A stretch of DNA of 34,275 nt from an uncultured Pseudomonadales bacterium (GTDB lineage: Bacteria; Pseudomonadota; Gammaproteobacteria; Pseudomonadales; Azotimanducaceae). The notes beneath the pieces are model-generated. The model was not told the origin of the DNA and did no database searches. It saw only the letters and a program-made list of their open reading frames with translations. The translations under genes were made by a program, and so were the position numbers. Positions 30,549-34,275 of the stretch are shown one piece after another; the first letter of the stretch is position 1; every line of letters starts with the position of its first letter. The stretch is taken from contig CALHVX010000133.1 in NCBI GenBank assembly GCA_938036875.1, positions 1 to 34,275 of the forward strand. The letters are read 5' to 3'.

Positions 30549-31810
30549 GCGGCAAGCAACCGCTGCTGACGCCGGGCCAACGCGCCGACCACCACCGCCT
30601 CCACCATAAACCCCAAGATCAAACCAAAAGCAGCCGTGCGATGGTCCAACAGGCCCATGGCAAATAGCCACTGCGCGTACAGGTAGATGGCGGCAACCCG
30701 CAGGATGCTCGCCCAGGCCATCCCGGCCGTTCGCCGCACCACCATAAGATAGCCGTGGTAATAGTTACGCACCAAAATACAGGCCGGCATACAGCACAAC
30801 ACAATAAAGGCCTCAACCGAGAGCCGCTGCAAGTTGGCCGGTATACCCATAGGTTGCAACCACAGCCACTGGGCTAAGGGGGTAAACCCGATGAGCAACA
30901 TCACCAGGGTTAGACCACCACCAACCAGCAGCATAAACCGGCGTTTGCTGCGCAACTGGGTCCAACCAAAGGTGATAAAAAAGTGCCTGAACTGGTTGGT
31001 CGCCTGCTGAAACATCGCAGCAAAATCAAAGGCAACTCGCAACGCAGCAATAATGACCAGGCCATCCGGGCTTCTAGCGACAAAGGCATAAAGTACGGGT
31101 CGACTTAGTGCAAACATCACGCCGGTGGTGGCAACCGGGATAAAAAAGCCCGCCAGCTCAGCATAACTCACGCGGTCATGGTCCGCTTTTGTGGGTAGCT
31201 GATAGCGGGTACGGTACAGCCAGAGTAACAACGCTAATTGCACCAATGCAGCCAAAGCATCCGAGCCAACCAAAACTAAGGGGGCAGGTAACCCCAAGGA
31301 CAAGCCGATCACCAAAGCGGCAATCAATAGACCCAAGTACACAAAGTTGGCCGAGGTAACCAAGCCGGTTAACCCAGCCTGCACCAGCAACCCATTCACA
31401 AAGTGACGTTGGCCATGCAAGAACACCACCGGCGCCAACAAAATCAGGTACTCACAAATTTTGCCAGCTAGGGTGGCGTCAATGCCATAGGCAAACTGCA
31501 GAAACGCCAAACCGTAAGAAGTGTTAGCAATGCCTGCCAGCAACAGCATCAACGCCAAGCCAACAAAGCAGACAAACTGGTAGCAACGCTTGGTCCCAAC
31601 CGGGCTACGCGCATAGACATTTGACAGCTGCGCCACAAACCCTTGGCTAGCATTAAAAAAACCAAAGACACCGCTAGCTAGAGCAAATACGGCCAATTCT
31701 TGGACCGCGTCGGGGTAGCGTGCAAGCACCCCGTTTTGGAACTGTATGGAAACCACCATCGCGATGCCCATAACTGCCAACGGCCAGTAAAACTGCCAAT
31801 ACCTCAGCAC
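30545..31810 (-). CDS. MATE/Ank-like multi-pass membrane protein
   Basis: A 421-residue membrane protein with about 12 hydrophobic segments and no large soluble domain. The overall pattern, with two related halves and conserved stretches such as FFNASQGFVAQLSNVYAR and FIPVATTGVMFALSRPVLYAFVAR, recalls the MOP flippase superfamily, nearest to Ank- or MATE-like proteins. Such proteins export small organic ions, drugs or lipid-linked compounds. The substrate is unknown. It converges with the small STAS-like gene and diverges from the PHP hydrolase. Confidence 0.7.
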   Translation of the reverse strand: MLRYWQFYWPLAVMGIAMVVSIQFQNGVLARYPDAVQELAVFALASGVFGFFNASQGFVAQLSNVYARSPVGTKRCYQFVCFVGLALMLLLAGIANTSYGLAFLQFAYGIDATLAGKICEYLILLAPVVFLHGQRHFVNGLLVQAGLTGLVTSANFVYLGLLIAALVIGLSLGLPAPLVLVGSDALAALVQLALLLWLYRTRYQLPTKADHDRVSYAELAGFFIPVATTGVMFALSRPVLYAFVARSPDGLVIIAALRVAFDFAAMFQQATNQFRHFFITFGWTQLRSKRRFMLLVGGGLTLVMLLIGFTPLAQWLWLQPMGIPANLQRLSVEAFIVLCCMPACILVRNYYHGYLMVVRRTAGMAWASILRVAAIYLYAQWLFAMGLLDHRTAAFGLILGFMVEAVVVGALARRQQRLLAA

Positions 31811-31887
31811 AAAACACCGGTTTACCTAGTTGAGTCTCCGCGCACTATACGCGCACAATGCAACGCTTGCTTTGAGGACCCTCGGCC

Positions 31888-34275
31888 ATGACCAGATTGC
31901 GCATATCCCGACTCACCCTAAGCCTGACTTACCGCTTAAGTGTTATTGGCCTAGCCTTATGCACAGCAGCACCAAGTTTTGGTGAGGAGCAACCCACGCT
32001 GCGGGCAGAGCAAATCACGGTGGCCACGGTGGCCGAGCTGCAGCAGCGGGGGCCAGACGCTTGGGGCGGTGTTGGCGATTGGCACTTAAGCAACGGCACC
32101 TTGTGCGCCACCATCTCTGCGGTTGGGCACGAAAGCGACCTGTCATCCCGGGGTGGTAGCTTGGTCGACCTGGGCTTTTGCGGGCGAGGTGATGATCAGC
32201 TGGTGGTTATGCACGACCTACTCAACGGAAGCACCGCTAGCCCAATCAATGTGCATGCCATTGAAGCAGTCGGCTCTAGCGAACGCGTTGCTATTCGCGC
32301 CTACAGTGGTCATGGCGGGCTTAGCATCGAAACCACTTTTAGCCTGGACCAAGAACACCCGACTCAGCTGCAAATTGAAAAACGCATCAAACGTCAGAGC
32401 GATGAAGCACCCGACTTCTTTGCCTATGTCCCCGTGCTGTTCAACTACTACTCCATGCAAACCTTTGTGCTAGACAGCCAAGACTCACTTAGTCCAGACC
32501 CAAGCGTTGCTAGCGGCTTTGCACACCAAGGCTTTTTCGACAAAGGGGCATCCGGTTTTGGCGCGGCCGCGAAACCGGCTGACACCATCGTGGCTATCGG
32601 CTCGCCGGGCACCGGCGTGCCAATCAGTTACGGTTGGCAGCTGCGCAGCGCGCAGCGAAGCAACAACCAGACCACCACCAAACTACCGACCTTTGCGCTC
32701 TCCGACCAAGGCAGCACCGTATTCTTAATCACAGCCGATGACTTTTTGGTTGGGGACAACAGCTCGCTAGGTTTGTTGCAACTACTTGAACTCACCACCT
32801 TAGGGTTGGCTCCTGGCGAAGAGATTCACACACACGAAACGCTCTACATCGGCGCTAACAGCGACGTTGCTGCAATAACCGATCAACTGCACCCCCAGGC
32901 CCCATTGCTCAGCGGCCAAGTGAACAACGGCGCGGCGGTAGTACACATCGATCACGCCAATGGCACACCCTACAGTTTTGCGACCACGGACACCCAAGGT
33001 CGCTTTGCCTTAAGAGCACCCAAGGGCAACTACCAAGTGCGCGCAGTGGCGCCTGGTGGGCTAAGTACCAGTAAAGCCGTTGAGGTCAACGCAACAAGCC
33101 CTGCCCTCGCTTTAGACCTACCTAAACCAAACCGTCTACAGCTGCCCCAAGGTGAACCCATGCGCCTCGTCTTCAAAGGGATAGAGGGAACACCGGACCC
33201 ACAGCTAGACGACGCGCTAACCGGTTACACCATTTACGATGATGACAAGGCCCGCAGTCCTGCACCTATGCCAGCCGTATTCCTAGCCGGTGTTCCCTCG
33301 GACCCTCAACACCTGGATCTACCCGTCGGTCGTTATCGTGTGATTGCCACCAAGGGCATTGAGCACGAGCTCACGGAAACCAACATCGATATTGTTGCCG
33401 GCACCACCCAACAACTTGAGATCGCAATCCCTAAGCGGGCCTTCGATAGCCCCGGATACATCGCCGCCGACTTTCACGTGCACTCCGCACCGAGCATGGA
33501 CAACGGCTTCGCCACCCAAGACCGGGTACGCACCTTTGTGGCTGAACAAGGTGAGGTGATGGTCGCCGCAGAACACGAAACGGTATTCGACTACAACCCG
33601 CTGCTAAAACAGATGGGGGTGACCGACCGCATGATCGCCATCGCGGGCACCGAGACCACCGGACAAGTACCTACGGCACGCATGCCGCACACCGCCGGGC
33701 ATGCCAACTTCTTCCCTTTGCCGAACCAACAAACTTTGTTTCGGCGCGGTGTGCCTGCCAACGAAGGGCGTCGCCTGCGAGAGATTCTCTATGAGATTCA
33801 ACAACACAAAACGCCGGTGGTGTCTCAACTCAACCACGCGCGCGCAAGCGATCAGTTTTTGGACGACATGTCCGGCGACGTTAAAGAGCGTATCGACAAC
33901 GGCGCTTACCTTGATCACATGGGGCCAGCGGCCTATCCCTACAACCCAAGGCAGCCATTGACCTCACACCCCACCCACCACTTGGTGGAGCCAGACCCGA
34001 TAACGGGTGTGCGCGATATCGACTTTGATGCCATGGAAATTTTAAACGGTCCACACAGCTACTCACCAACCCGGCGCCGGGCCTTGCTGGCGGACTGGTT
34101 GTCGCTCCTAAACCAGGGTATTCGCATTAGCGGCACCGCCAACAGCGATTCCCACAACAGGTCACAGCAGGTGGCGTTGCCGCGCAACATGGTTGCCTTA
34201 GCGGCAGATACCATCGATGGCTTTGACGAAGCAGCCTTTGTGCGTTCGATTAAACAGGGCAAGCTGTATGGCACC
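31888..34275 (+). CDS. Secreted CehA/McbA-family PHP-domain metallohydrolase, 3' partial
   Basis: The frame is open from ATG 31888 to the last base, giving at least 796 residues. A signal peptide is visible (LSVIGLALCTAAPSFGEE, cut near residue 34). Residues about 35-340 form an N-terminal beta-rich region, about 345-410 a carboxypeptidase-regulatory-like beta sandwich (TTDTQGRFALRAPKGNYQVRAV), and from about 523 the PHP domain. Metal-binding motifs are DFHVHS (His530, His532), AAEHE, QLNHAR and NSDSH (Asp754, His756). CehA and McbA of this family hydrolyse the carbamate ester of carbaryl, but most members have unknown ester or phosphoester substrates. The C-terminus lies beyond the window. 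Confidence 0.85.
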   Translation, partial: MTRLRISRLTLSLTYRLSVIGLALCTAAPSFGEEQPTLRAEQITVATVAELQQRGPDAWGGVGDWHLSNGTLCATISAVGHESDLSSRGGSLVDLGFCGRGDDQLVVMHDLLNGSTASPINVHAIEAVGSSERVAIRAYSGHGGLSIETTFSLDQEHPTQLQIEKRIKRQSDEAPDFFAYVPVLFNYYSMQTFVLDSQDSLSPDPSVASGFAHQGFFDKGASGFGAAAKPADTIVAIGSPGTGVPISYGWQLRSAQRSNNQTTTKLPTFALSDQGSTVFLITADDFLVGDNSSLGLLQLLELTTLGLAPGEEIHTHETLYIGANSDVAAITDQLHPQAPLLSGQVNNGAAVVHIDHANGTPYSFATTDTQGRFALRAPKGNYQVRAVAPGGLSTSKAVEVNATSPALALDLPKPNRLQLPQGEPMRLVFKGIEGTPDPQLDDALTGYTIYDDDKARSPAPMPAVFLAGVPSDPQHLDLPVGRYRVIATKGIEHELTETNIDIVAGTTQQLEIAIPKRAFDSPGYIAADFHVHSAPSMDNGFATQDRVRTFVAEQGEVMVAAEHETVFDYNPLLKQMGVTDRMIAIAGTETTGQVPTARMPHTAGHANFFPLPNQQTLFRRGVPANEGRRLREILYEIQQHKTPVVSQLNHARASDQFLDDMSGDVKERIDNGAYLDHMGPAAYPYNPRQPLTSHPTHHLVEPDPITGVRDIDFDAMEILNGPHSYSPTRRRALLADWLSLLNQGIRISGTANSDSHNRSQQVALPRNMVALAADTIDGFDEAAFVRSIKQGKLYGT

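Overview
The window looks like a chromosomal segment of a free-living, probably marine, gammaproteobacterium. This rests on moderately GC-rich DNA, pyruvate kinase and YheT of proteobacterial type, a UrcA-family protein, M48 and LLM-family proteins, and dense gene packing. The taxonomic call is an inference; there is no rRNA or other marker gene here. I saw no tRNA, rRNA, insertion sequence, prophage or CRISPR array.

Layout. 1-4277 (+): a small catabolic cluster with an M20 amidohydrolase cut by the window start, two short-chain dehydrogenases and an MFS transporter. 4307-11050 (-): a probable operon of an HlyD-type adaptor, an ABC exporter with an N-terminal C39 peptidase, a second ABC exporter that stops at its H-loop, and a PPOX-type flavoprotein. 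11051-12178: a repeat-rich divergent regulatory region, then on the + strand a 17-codon mini-gene with an excellent ribosome binding site (MNVKSKVKAGGFGWGWQ), a hairpin-rich stretch and a 73-residue small ORF. 12240-13565: an M48 lipoprotein and a convergent UrcA-family protein. 13907-16313 (+): a fusion of a FeeM/GNAT-like N-acyltransferase with a haem-oxygenase-like di-iron oxidase, followed at once by a membrane desaturase. 16227-19380 (-): a membrane-anchored small protein, a histidine kinase, an OmpR-type response regulator and a sigma-70 factor whose gene end overlaps the desaturase. 19562-24222 (+): a tightly coupled housekeeping-like cluster (tandem MmcQ/YjbR protein, thioesterase, YheT hydrolase, LLM oxidoreductase), then an M48-TerB protein. 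24249-28453 (-): SDR, PPOX, LysE, GNAT, serine hydrolase and NTF2-like genes in one direction. 28585-34275: pyruvate kinase, a small STAS-like protein, a convergent MATE/Ank-like membrane protein, and a secreted CehA/McbA-type PHP metallohydrolase that runs off the window end.

The most interesting reading is that roughly 4.3-19.4 kb forms one accessory system. The mini-gene would be an extremely short ribosomal peptide precursor with a double-glycine site (leader MNVKSKVKAGG, product FGWGWQ). The divergent C39-ABC/ABC/HlyD operon would cleave and export it, and the nearby acyltransferase-di-iron oxidase and desaturase could supply a lipid or oxidative modification under the control of the adjacent two-component system and sigma factor. 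The sequence directly shows the mini-gene, its ribosome binding site, the intact C39 catalytic residues and the divergent layout. The link to the acyltransferase/desaturase and regulators is inference from proximity.
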